From positions 1 to 63,829 of the forward strand of contig NZ_CADIKL010000048.1 of NCBI RefSeq assembly GCF_902859945.1: a stretch of 63,829 bases of DNA, read 5' to 3'. Both the position numbers and the translations under genes were made by a program. This document shows, one piece after another, positions 16,598 through 26,430 of the stretch (position 1 is the stretch's first letter; the number at the start of each line of letters is the position of its first letter). Origin of the DNA: Paraburkholderia caffeinitolerans. Lineage in GTDB: Bacteria > Pseudomonadota > Gammaproteobacteria > Burkholderiales > Burkholderiaceae. The notes under the pieces are model-generated. The model was not told the DNA's origin, made no database searches, and saw only the letters and a program-made list of their open reading frames with translations.

Positions 16598-16721
16598 GCC
16601 ACGCGGGCGGCTACGTCCGCGAACCTCGCCGCAACGGGGCCAGCGCGGTGCCTCCATGTGCCCAGCGCGCGCCCCGGTACAATACGCGCTTGCTCTCCAA
16701 CGCAGGCAACGCTCTCCATTC

Positions 16722-18650
16722 ATGTCGCTTTACACCATTACCGGCGCGCAACTCGCGTTCGGCCACGTCGCGCTGCTCGATCACGCGGACTTTTCGCTCG
16801 AAGCCGGCGAGCGCGTCGGGCTGATCGGACGCAATGGCGCGGGCAAGTCGTCGCTGCTCAAGATCGTCGCCGACCTCGCCAGACCCGATGACGGCCTCGT
16901 CACGCGCCAGCAGGATCTCTCGACCGTCTACGTGCCGCAGGAGCCCGACTTCGACGCCGATGCCACCGTGTTCGACACCGTCGCCTCGGGGCTCGCGGGC
17001 GTGCGCACGCTGCTCGACGAATTCGACGTAGTGGCTCACAAGCTGGCGGACACGCCCGAAGGCGCGGAACACGATGCGCTGCTCGCGCGCATGAATGCGC
17101 TGCAATCGTCGCTCGATCACGCCGACGCCTGGAACTGGCGCACGCGCGTCGCGACCACGCTCGCGCAGATCGGCCTCGAAGGCGACGTCCGCGTGGGCGC
17201 GCTCTCGGGCGGCATGCAAAAGCGCGTGGCGCTTGCGCGCGCGCTTGTCGTGCAGCCCGACGTGCTGCTGCTCGACGAACCGACCAACCACCTCGACTTC
17301 GACGGCATCCGCTGGCTCGAAGAACTGCTCGTCGCGCAGCGTTCGAGCCTGCTTTTCATTACCCACGACCGCGCGTTCCTCGACCGCGTGGCCACGCGCA
17401 TCGTCGAGCTCGACCGCGGCAAGCTGCTCTCGTATCCGGGCAACTTCTCGCAGTACCAAGAGCGCAAGGCGCAGCAGCTCGAAGTCGAGCGCGTGGAAAA
17501 CGAGAAGTTCGACAAGCTGCTCGCGCAGGAAGAAGTGTGGATCCGCAAGGGCGTGGAGGCGCGCCGCACGCGCAGCGTCGGGCGCATCGCGCGGCTCGTG
17601 CAGATGCGCAATGAGCGCGCCGAGCGCCGCAACGTGCAGGGCAACGTGAAGCTCGACGTTGCGCAGGGCGAGAAGTCCGGCAAGATCGTCGCCGAACTCA
17701 CCGATGTCGTGAAGCGCTATGGCGATCGCACGATCGTCGATAACTTCACGGGCACCGTGATGCGCGGCGACAAGATCGGCTTCATCGGTCCGAACGGCGC
17801 GGGCAAGACCACGCTGTTGAAGCTGATCCTCGGGGAGCTCAAGCCCGATACGGGCACCGTGCGCGTGGGCACGAACCCCCAGGTGGCGTACTTCGACCAG
17901 ATGCGCGCGCGGCTCGACCTTGAAAAGAGTCTCGCCGACACCATCAGCCCGGGCAGCGACTGGGTCGAGATCAACGGCGCGAAGAAGCACGTGATGAGCT
18001 ATCTGGGCGACTTCCTGTTCGCGCCCGAGCGCGCGCGCTCGCCCGTGAAGTCGCTGTCGGGCGGTGAGCGCAACCGCCTGCTGCTCGCGCGTCTCTTTGC
18101 GCGCCCGGCGAACGTGCTGGTGCTCGACGAGCCGACCAACGACCTCGACATCCCCACGCTCGAACTGCTCGAAGAACTGCTGACCGATTATGACGGCACG
18201 GTGCTGCTCGTGAGCCACGACCGCGCGTTTCTCGACAACGTGGTGACTTCGGTGATCGCGTCGGAGGGCGAGGGGCGCTGGCGCGAGTACGTGGGCGGCT
18301 TCACCGACTGGCAGACCCAGAGCGCCCGCGCGCAGGAGATTGCCGAGGCGCGTGCGCCCAAGGAAGCGGCGCCTGCCGCTGCCGCGCCGAAGGACAGCGC
18401 GGCGGGCCGCAATGCGCAGCGCACCGTGAAGCTGTCGTTCAAGGAACAGCGCGAGCTCGAGGAGCTACCCAAGCGCATCGAAGCGCTGGAGGTCGAGCAG
18501 AAGACCATCGGCGCGAAGATCGAGGACGGCTCGATTTTCGCGAAGGATGCGCAGGAGGGTGCGCGGCTGACCGAGCGCTATGCGGCGATCGACGAGGAAT
18601 TGCTTGTTGCGCTGGAGCGGTGGGAGGAGTTGGAGAGCAAGCGCAAGTGA
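16722..18650 (+). CDS. uup: ABC-F family ATPase Uup
   Basis: Soluble duplicated ABC ATPase of 642 residues with no membrane domain. First cassette: Walker A GRNGAGKSS, signature LSGGMQKRVALARAL, Walker B LLLDEPTNHLD. Second cassette: GPNGAGKTT, LSGGERNRLLLARL and LVLDEPTNDLD. The C-terminal region after about residue 550 is a charged coiled-coil (FKEQRELEELPKRIEALE), the DNA-binding extension of Uup. ATG at 16722 fits the family start MSLYTI. Uup affects replication/recombination intermediates and ribosome function. A terminator follows directly. Confidence 0.94.
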   Translation: MSLYTITGAQLAFGHVALLDHADFSLEAGERVGLIGRNGAGKSSLLKIVADLARPDDGLVTRQQDLSTVYVPQEPDFDADATVFDTVASGLAGVRTLLDEFDVVAHKLADTPEGAEHDALLARMNALQSSLDHADAWNWRTRVATTLAQIGLEGDVRVGALSGGMQKRVALARALVVQPDVLLLDEPTNHLDFDGIRWLEELLVAQRSSLLFITHDRAFLDRVATRIVELDRGKLLSYPGNFSQYQERKAQQLEVERVENEKFDKLLAQEEVWIRKGVEARRTRSVGRIARLVQMRNERAERRNVQGNVKLDVAQGEKSGKIVAELTDVVKRYGDRTIVDNFTGTVMRGDKIGFIGPNGAGKTTLLKLILGELKPDTGTVRVGTNPQVAYFDQMRARLDLEKSLADTISPGSDWVEINGAKKHVMSYLGDFLFAPERARSPVKSLSGGERNRLLLARLFARPANVLVLDEPTNDLDIPTLELLEELLTDYDGTVLLVSHDRAFLDNVVTSVIASEGEGRWREYVGGFTDWQTQSARAQEIAEARAPKEAAPAAAAPKDSAAGRNAQRTVKLSFKEQRELEELPKRIEALEVEQKTIGAKIEDGSIFAKDAQEGARLTERYAAIDEELLVALERWEELESKRK

Positions 18651-18666
18651 GGTGATGCGAGAGAAG

Positions 18667-18688
18667 GCGGCCTGAGGGCCGCTTTTTT
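18667..18688 (+). terminator. rho-independent terminator after uup
   Basis: GCGGCC-tgag-GGCCGC followed by six T residues, 16 bp after the uup stop codon. Confidence 0.88.
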
Positions 18689-18744
18689 CTTTGCCGGGCA
18701 GTTATCGTGCACTCATCCGTTCGGCTAGCCACCTCCTTCCAAAT

Positions 18745-18772
18745 TGCCGCGCAAGCCCAAATCAGTACAATA
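18745..18772 (+). promoter_or_regulatory. sigma-70-type promoter for parE-parC
   Basis: TTGCCG (18745-18750) and TACAAT (18767-18772) separated by 16 bp. The start would be near 18780, giving a leader of about 190 nt before parE that contains a TGTCCACAG/CTGTGGACA palindrome. With the terminator before it, this accounts for the 322-bp gap between uup and parE. Confidence 0.5.
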
Positions 18773-18922
18773 CCTCGCGAATTCGAACAACTGCGGGAGC
18801 GACTGCGCGAGCGCGCGCCAGCCCGGCGAGGTTTGCACCGGCTTGACCAGGTGGTGTGCAGCGCGCTCACCCCGTTGTTTCGACACGGTTTTTTTGAACA
18901 CTCAACGCGTTTTCCCCGCAGA

Positions 18923-18943
18923 TGTCCACAGGACCTGTGGACA
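18923..18943. promoter_or_regulatory. DnaA-box-like palindrome in the parE leader
   Basis: TGTCCACAG-GAC-CTGTGGACA is a perfect 9-bp inverted repeat. Read on the minus strand, 18944-18936 is TTGTCCACA, one base from the DnaA box TTATCCACA. The left arm differs at two bases. Confidence 0.4.
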
Positions 18944-18972
18944 AGCGCGCGGACAACCCCCTGCGGATCACC

Positions 18973-20964
<1,992 letters not shown>

Positions 20965-20993
20965 CGCGCACACGAATACGGAACGATTGAAAC

Positions 20994-23315
20994 ATGGACG
21001 ATCTTTTTGCTGAAGTCACTGACACCGGCGCCCCGGACGGCGACACGCTCACGCTCGGCCACTACGCGGAACGCGCCTACCTCGACTACGCGGTGAGCGT
21101 GGTGAAGGGCCGCGCGCTGCCCGACGTTTGCGACGGCCAGAAGCCGGTGCAGCGACGCATTCTGTTCGCGATGAACGAGATGGGCTTGGGCGACAACGCC
21201 AAGCCTGTGAAGTCGGCGCGCGTGGTGGGCGACGTGCTCGGCAAGTACCACCCGCACGGCGACCAGTCGGCGTACGACGCGCTCGTGCGTCTCGCGCAAG
21301 ACTTTTCGATGCGCTATCCGCTCATCGATGGCCAGGGCAATTTCGGCTCGCGCGACGGTGACGGCGCGGCGGCCATGCGCTACACCGAAGCGCGCCTCAC
21401 GCCTATCGCCAAGCTGCTGCTCGACGAAATCGACATGGGCACCGTCGATTTCATGCCGAACTACGATGGCTCGTTCCAGGAGCCGAAGACCTTGCCCGCG
21501 CGCCTGCCGATGCTGCTGCTCAACGGCGCATCGGGCATCGCGGTCGGTCTCGCCACGGAAATCCCCTCGCACAATCTGCGCGAAGTCGCGGCGGCGGCGG
21601 TGGCCATGATCCGGAATCCGAAGCTTTCGCATGCCGAGATCATGGAGAAGATTCCCGGGCCCGATTTCCCGGGCGGCGGCCAGATCATTTCGAGCGACGC
21701 GGAAATCGCGGCGGCTTATGAGTCGGGCCGCGGCAGTCTCAAGGTGCGCGCGCGCTGGAAGATCGAGGACCTCGCGCGCGGCCAGTGGCAGCTCGTGGTG
21801 ACCGAACTGCCGCCGAACACCTCGGGCCAAAAGGTGCTCGAGGAGATCGAAGAACTCACGAACCCAAAGCTCAAGCTCGGCAAGAAGACGCTCACGCCCG
21901 AGCAGTTGCAGAGCAAGCAGACCATGCTCGCGCTGCTCGACGCCGTGCGCGACGAGTCGGGCAAGGACGCGCCGGTGCGCCTCGTGTTCGAGCCGAAGAC
22001 GAGCAAGATCGATCAGGGCGAATTCGTCAATTCGCTGCTCGCCAATACGAGCCTCGAATCGAACGCGTCGCTCAATCTCGTGATGATCGGCGCCGATGGC
22101 CGTCCGCGCCAGAAGGGCATCAGCGAGATCCTCGGCGAGTGGATTGGCTTCCGCTTCGTGACGGTCACGCGCCGCACGCAGCATCGCCTCACCAAAGTCG
22201 ACGACCGCATCCACATCCTCGAAGGGCGGATGATCGTCTTCCTCAATATCGACGAGGTGATCCGCATCATCCGCGAGTCGGACGAGCCCAAGAGCGCGCT
22301 GATGAGCGCGTTCGGGCTCTCCGAGCGCCAGGCTGAGGACATTCTCGAAATCCGTCTGCGTCAGTTGGCGCGGCTGGAAAAGATCAAGATCGAGAAGGAA
22401 CTCGCCGAACTGCGCGAAGAGAAAGCGAAGCTCGAAGAACTGCTCGCGAACGAGTCGTCGATGAAGCGGCTCATCGTGAAGGAGATCGAGGCCGACGCCA
22501 AGCAGTATGGCGACGACCGCCGCACGCTGATCCAGCAGGAAAAGCGCGCGAGCTTCGAAGTGCGCGTGGTGGACGAGCCGGTCACGGTGGTGGTGTCGCA
22601 GAAGGGCTGGGTGCGTGCGCTCAAGGGCCACGGGCTCGACCAGCAAGGCTTCACGTTCAAGGCCGGCGACGGGCTTTATGCGGCATTCCAGTGCCGCACG
22701 CCCGACACGCTCATCGCGTGGGGCAGCAAGGGGCGCGTCTACTCGGTGTCGATCGCGCAACTGCCGGGCGGCCGCGGCGACGGCGTGCCGGTCACCTCGC
22801 TCATCGAGCTCGAAGCGGGCACGCATCTGCTCCATTACTTCGCGGCTAGCGCGGACCAGCAACTGTTGCTCGCGTCGAGCAACGGCTTTGGCTTCATCGC
22901 GAAGATCGGCGACCTCGTGAGCCGCGTGAAGGCCGGCAAGGCGTTCATGACGATCGACGAGGGCTGCGTGCCGCTCGCGCCGATGCCGATGTTGCCCAAT
23001 GCGATCCAGGTGGCGTGCCTTTCGTCGGGCGGACGTCTGCTCGTGTTCGGCCTCGACGAGATGAAGACGCTCTCGGGCGGCGGGCGCGGCGTCACGCTGA
23101 TGCAGCTCGACGAGAAGGAGACGCTCGTGCGGGCGCTCGCGATCACGGCGGCGGGCGTGGTGCTCGAAGGCACGGGCCGCGGCGGCAAGGCGGGCGAGGA
23201 TCAGATGGCGGGCGCGGTGCTCGCGCCGCAGATCGGCAAGCGCGCGCGCAAGGGCCGTGCGCCGGATTCGAGGCTCAAGGTCATCACGGGCATGCGTCCA
23301 GTGCTTGCGCAATAA
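20994..23315 (+). CDS. parC: DNA topoisomerase IV subunit A (ParC)
   Basis: DNA-breaking and rejoining subunit, 773 residues. The catalytic Tyr130 is in AAAMRYTEARL. The winged-helix region KYHPHGDQSAYDAL is the quinolone-determining segment; its residues Gln91 and Asp95 occupy the positions of E. coli Ser80 and Glu84. A long coiled-coil follows (LEKIKIEKELAELREEKAKLEELL), then beta-pinwheel repeats with VSQKGWVRALKG, LASSNGFGF and SSGGRLLVFG. It forms an operon with parE. Downstream is a CopD-like gene at 25 bp, possibly co-transcribed. Confidence 0.97.
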   Translation: MDDLFAEVTDTGAPDGDTLTLGHYAERAYLDYAVSVVKGRALPDVCDGQKPVQRRILFAMNEMGLGDNAKPVKSARVVGDVLGKYHPHGDQSAYDALVRLAQDFSMRYPLIDGQGNFGSRDGDGAAAMRYTEARLTPIAKLLLDEIDMGTVDFMPNYDGSFQEPKTLPARLPMLLLNGASGIAVGLATEIPSHNLREVAAAAVAMIRNPKLSHAEIMEKIPGPDFPGGGQIISSDAEIAAAYESGRGSLKVRARWKIEDLARGQWQLVVTELPPNTSGQKVLEEIEELTNPKLKLGKKTLTPEQLQSKQTMLALLDAVRDESGKDAPVRLVFEPKTSKIDQGEFVNSLLANTSLESNASLNLVMIGADGRPRQKGISEILGEWIGFRFVTVTRRTQHRLTKVDDRIHILEGRMIVFLNIDEVIRIIRESDEPKSALMSAFGLSERQAEDILEIRLRQLARLEKIKIEKELAELREEKAKLEELLANESSMKRLIVKEIEADAKQYGDDRRTLIQQEKRASFEVRVVDEPVTVVVSQKGWVRALKGHGLDQQGFTFKAGDGLYAAFQCRTPDTLIAWGSKGRVYSVSIAQLPGGRGDGVPVTSLIELEAGTHLLHYFAASADQQLLLASSNGFGFIAKIGDLVSRVKAGKAFMTIDEGCVPLAPMPMLPNAIQVACLSSGGRLLVFGLDEMKTLSGGGRGVTLMQLDEKETLVRALAITAAGVVLEGTGRGGKAGEDQMAGAVLAPQIGKRARKGRAPDSRLKVITGMRPVLAQ

Positions 23316-23340
23316 CTTCTACCTACAAGGAATCTCAAGC

Positions 23341-23799
23341 ATGGCTCACGCGATCGAAATCGCGCTCTTTCTGCATCTGTTGAGCGTTGCCATCTGGGTC
23401 GGCGGCATGGTGTTCGCCCACTTCTGCCTGCGTCCGGCACTAGAAGACCTCTCGCCGCAATTGCGGCTGCCGCTCATCGAGTCGGTGTTCGGCCGCTTCT
23501 TCAACTGGGTGGGCATCTCCGTGATCGTGATCCTGCTCACGGGCGGCTTTTTGCTGATGCAATTCGGCGGCGGTCACGCCACCTGGCAACTGCATGCCAT
23601 GGCGGGCCTCGGCGTGATCATGATGCTGATCTTTGGCCATATCCGCTTCGCGGTGTTTCCGCGCATCCGCCGTGCGGTGCAGGCGCAGAAGTGGCCCGAC
23701 GGCGCGCGCGCCGTGGGCACCGTGCGCCGGCTCGTGATCGTCAATCTCGTGCTGGGCGTCGTGACGATCGGCGTCGCCGTGATGTCGCGCGGGTTCTGA
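23341..23799 (+). CDS. CopD-like four-helix membrane protein
   Basis: Inner-membrane protein of 152 residues with four hydrophobic segments: HAIEIALFLHLLSVAIWVGG, then GISVIVILLTGGFLLM, MAGLGVIMMLIFGHIRF and LVIVNLVLGVVTIGVAVM. The HLLSVAIWVGGMVFAHF pattern with conserved His and the mid-protein His residues are like those of CopD/heme-binding four-helix proteins. The ATG follows AAGGA. It starts 25 bp after parC, so it may be part of that operon. Whether it binds copper or heme is not shown. Confidence 0.85.
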   Translation: MAHAIEIALFLHLLSVAIWVGGMVFAHFCLRPALEDLSPQLRLPLIESVFGRFFNWVGISVIVILLTGGFLLMQFGGGHATWQLHAMAGLGVIMMLIFGHIRFAVFPRIRRAVQAQKWPDGARAVGTVRRLVIVNLVLGVVTIGVAVMSRGF

Positions 23800-23828
23800 G
23801 CGCCCCCAGACCTGCCGCTTCGCGTCAG

Positions 23829-23875
23829 GCCCCCCGAGGGGGCAAGAAAACTTGGGGCGGCCCGGCGTTTTCTTG
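23829..23875. terminator. compound hairpin between convergent genes
   Basis: Two stems in tandem: GCCCCC/GGGGGC (23829-23842) and CAAGAAAAC/GTTTTCTTG (23843-23851 with 23867-23875). The second supplies T-rich ends on both strands, so it could terminate both the CopD-like gene and the convergent LysR gene. The GC-rich core CTTGGGGCGGCCCGGCG looks like a dispersed Burkholderia-type intergenic repeat (recollection, unverified). Confidence 0.55.
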
Positions 23876-23914
23876 AGAGCTTTCGGGCTATCCCACGCTC
23901 GCGGCGCGCGCGCT

Positions 23915-24865
23915 TTATAGCCGCTCCGCGAGCGCATGGCGCTGCATGCAGCGCTCCATCGCGTCGAAGAACGCTTTCTCGGCCGCATTCTGTTTGCGGT
24001 CGCGATGCCACAGCAAGTGGATGTCGACGTCCACGAGCCCTTCCTCCGGCGGCAGCCGCCAAAGGCGCTGCCGCGCCAGATCGTCTTTCACGATGTGCTC
24101 GGGCAGGCAGCCGATGCCGTAACCCGCGTAGATGAGCCGCCGCACCTCGTCGAGGCTCGGCGACGACGCCACGATTCTCCCCGTAAAGCCGCGCTGGTCG
24201 CGAAACACCGTGAGCGGCGAGAGGCTGTCGCCGATCTGGTCGCTCGTGAACGACACGAAATTCTCCGCGAGCAAATCTTCCATGGTCAGTTGCGAAAGCC
24301 CGAATAGCCGGTGGTATCGGCCGCAGAACATCGCGTAGCGCTGGCGCAGGAAGCAGCGCATCTCGAGCTTTTCGACCGGCGTGCGGCACAGGCTCAGGCC
24401 CGCGGTCGCGGTCTTTTGCAGCAGCGACGAGATGATGTCCGACGAGCGCATGACTTCGATTTGCAGATCGATGCGCGGATACGCCGAGTGGAATTCGGCA
24501 AGGAACTCGTCGTAGACGCGCGACTCGATCCGGCTCACCGTGAGCAGGCGGATCGAACCGGTGATGTCGGCGGTGCGCTCGTCGAGCCCGGTTTCGAGTT
24601 GGGACATCGTGCCGTAGATGTCGCTCGCGATGCGATAGACCTCTTCGCCGGCCTGGGTCGGCACGAAATGCGTGCCGCGCCGCTCGATGAGCTTGCGGCC
24701 GAGCGCGTCTTCGAGCCGCTTGAGCGCCTGGCTCACGGCCGGCTGGGTCACGTAGAGGCGCGCGGCGGCGCGGCTCAGGCTGCGCTCCTGCATGATCGCG
24801 AGATAGGTGCGCAGCAGGTTCCAGTCGAGCCGGTCGTTGAGAAAGCGGGTAGTTTCGGCGCGCAT
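23915..24865 (-). CDS. LysR-family transcriptional regulator
   Basis: DNA-binding regulator of 316 residues. The N-terminal winged HTH is typical: LRTYLAIMQERSLSRAAARLYVTQPAVSQALKRLEDALG, continuing with GRKLIERRG. A substrate-binding-like effector domain occupies residues 95-300. The ATG follows AGGAGA at 9 nt; the longer frame to 25129 crosses the operator and is rejected. It is divergent from the MFS-amidohydrolase-deacetylase operon and is probably its regulator. Confidence 0.93.
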   Translation of the reverse strand: MRAETTRFLNDRLDWNLLRTYLAIMQERSLSRAAARLYVTQPAVSQALKRLEDALGRKLIERRGTHFVPTQAGEEVYRIASDIYGTMSQLETGLDERTADITGSIRLLTVSRIESRVYDEFLAEFHSAYPRIDLQIEVMRSSDIISSLLQKTATAGLSLCRTPVEKLEMRCFLRQRYAMFCGRYHRLFGLSQLTMEDLLAENFVSFTSDQIGDSLSPLTVFRDQRGFTGRIVASSPSLDEVRRLIYAGYGIGCLPEHIVKDDLARQRLWRLPPEEGLVDVDIHLLWHRDRKQNAAEKAFFDAMERCMQRHALAERL

Positions 24866-24920
24866 GGGCGGTGTTCTCCTGAGCGGTCGGGGCGCGCTTC
24901 GGGGCTCGCCTCCGGTCTTT

Positions 24921-24970
24921 ATATTAGCCAAGCTTATGTGCTGAATAATAACTCGAAATTTGACTAATAT
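24921..24970. promoter_or_regulatory. LysR-type operator between divergent genes
   Basis: Outer inverted repeat ATATTAGCCAAG (24921-24932) and TTTGACTAATAT (24959-24970), with one mismatch in the core. Between them TTAT-N7-ATAA (24934-24948) has the LysR T-N11-A form. The region is markedly A/T-rich against its surroundings. Confidence 0.6.
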
Positions 24971-24988
24971 TTTCTGACAGGAGATAAA
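24960..24988 (+). promoter_or_regulatory. promoter of the MFS-amidohydrolase-deacetylase operon
   Basis: TTGACT (24960-24965) and GATAAA (24983-24988) with 17-bp spacing. The -35 overlaps the right arm of the LysR operator, as is common for activated LysR targets. Confidence 0.55.
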
Positions 24989-25055
24989 GCTTTCATGCGT
25001 ATTGCAAGTTCTGCGGCACGTAGCACGCACGACTAAAGCGCCAGGAGACAACCCC

Positions 25056-26381
25056 ATGACCGCATCCACACAACAAGCTTCCGCCCGCCAACCGGTGCGC
25101 GCCGCGCTAGCGGCGTTCATCGGCACCATGATCGAGTGGTACGACTTCTACATTTACGCCACGGCCGCTGCGCTGGTGTTCGGCGAACTCTATTTCCCGT
25201 CTGAAGACCGCTTCGTGAGCACGATGGCGTCGTTCGCCACCTTCGCGGTCGGCTTCTTCGCGCGCCCGCTGGGCGGCCTGATCTTTGGCCATCTTGGCGA
25301 CCGCATCGGCCGCAAGAAGGCGCTCATGACCACGCTCATGATGATGGGCGTCGCGACCGTCTGCGTCGGTCTGCTGCCGTCGTACGCGAAGGTGGGCATG
25401 CTCGCGCCGGTGCTGCTCGTGCTGCTGCGCGTCGTGCAGGGCGTGGCCGTGGGCGGCGAGTGGGGCGGCGCGGTGCTGATGGCGGGCGAACATGCGCCCG
25501 CTGGCCGCCGTAACTTTTTCGCCTCGTTCGCGCAGTTGGGCTCGCCCGCGGGCCTGATCCTCTCGCTGCTGGCGTTCCGCTCGGTCACCTCGCTCGACAA
25601 GGCCGACTTCCTCTCGTGGGGCTGGCGTCTGCCGTTCCTCGCGTCGGCGGCTCTGCTCGTGGTGGGCCTCATGATCCGCCTCGGCGTGAACGAGTCGCCC
25701 GAGTTCGAGAAGCTCAAGGACCAGCGCCGCACCGCGAAGCTGCCGGTCGCGGAGGTGTTCCGTTCGGCGTGGGGGCTCGTGCTGTTGTGCATCGGCGCGA
25801 ACACCATCGGCATCGCGGGCGTGTACTTCACCAACACCTTCATGATCGCGTACACGACGCAGTACGTTGGCATCACGCGCTCGCTCATTCTCGACTGCCT
25901 GTTCGCGGTGGCGATCATCCAGTTCCTCGCCCAGCCGCTGGCCGCGTGGATCGCGGAGCGCATCGGCGGCGCGCGCTTCCTCAAGTGCGCGGCTCTGGCG
26001 GCCATGCTCTCGCCGTACCCGATGTTCGTGCTCGTGCAAAGCGGCAAGGTCGTGCCGATGGTGATCGGCATCGCCATCGCCGTGGTCTGCATGGCGAGCT
26101 TCTACTCGGTGATCGCGGGCTTCGTCTCGGGCGTGTTCGCCACGCGCGTGCGCTACTCGGCCATCTCGCTGTCCTACCAGGTTTGCGGCGCTGTGGCGGG
26201 CGGACTCACGCCGCTCGTCGGCACCTGGCTCGCGCATCGCTACGTGGGGCAATGGTGGCCGCTGGCGGTGTTCTATACCTGCCTCGCGGGCGTATCGCTC
26301 GTCTGCATCATCGCGCTCGACGCGCGCCGGGCCTCGCATGCGCACGACGAAGCGGCTGCCGAAGCGCTCAGTTCACATTGA
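25056..26381 (+). CDS. MFS transporter, metabolite:H+ symporter (MHS) type
   Basis: Inner-membrane importer of 441 residues and about 12 spans. It begins with the MHS signature GTMIEWYDFYIYATAAALVF, then ATFAVGFFARPLGGLIFGHLGDRIGRKKAL carries the loop 2-3 motif, and VVQGVAVGGEWGGAVLM the motif of TM4-5. The ATG follows AGGAGA at 7 nt; an in-frame ATG at 25002 lacks such a site. First gene of the operon with an M20 amidohydrolase and a deacetylase-family protein, so it probably imports their substrate, a small organic acid, amide or acylated amine. Confidence 0.92.
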   Translation: MTASTQQASARQPVRAALAAFIGTMIEWYDFYIYATAAALVFGELYFPSEDRFVSTMASFATFAVGFFARPLGGLIFGHLGDRIGRKKALMTTLMMMGVATVCVGLLPSYAKVGMLAPVLLVLLRVVQGVAVGGEWGGAVLMAGEHAPAGRRNFFASFAQLGSPAGLILSLLAFRSVTSLDKADFLSWGWRLPFLASAALLVVGLMIRLGVNESPEFEKLKDQRRTAKLPVAEVFRSAWGLVLLCIGANTIGIAGVYFTNTFMIAYTTQYVGITRSLILDCLFAVAIIQFLAQPLAAWIAERIGGARFLKCAALAAMLSPYPMFVLVQSGKVVPMVIGIAIAVVCMASFYSVIAGFVSGVFATRVRYSAISLSYQVCGAVAGGLTPLVGTWLAHRYVGQWWPLAVFYTCLAGVSLVCIIALDARRASHAHDEAAAEALSSH

Positions 26382-26430
26382 TGCATCAGCGCAGAGACGA
26401 CCAATTACTAGATCGGAGATGGGTTTACAG

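Noticed and set aside
16611..18218. Minus-strand 535-codon frame opposite uup
   Set aside because: Shadow frame of the same kind, no motif and no ribosome-binding site.
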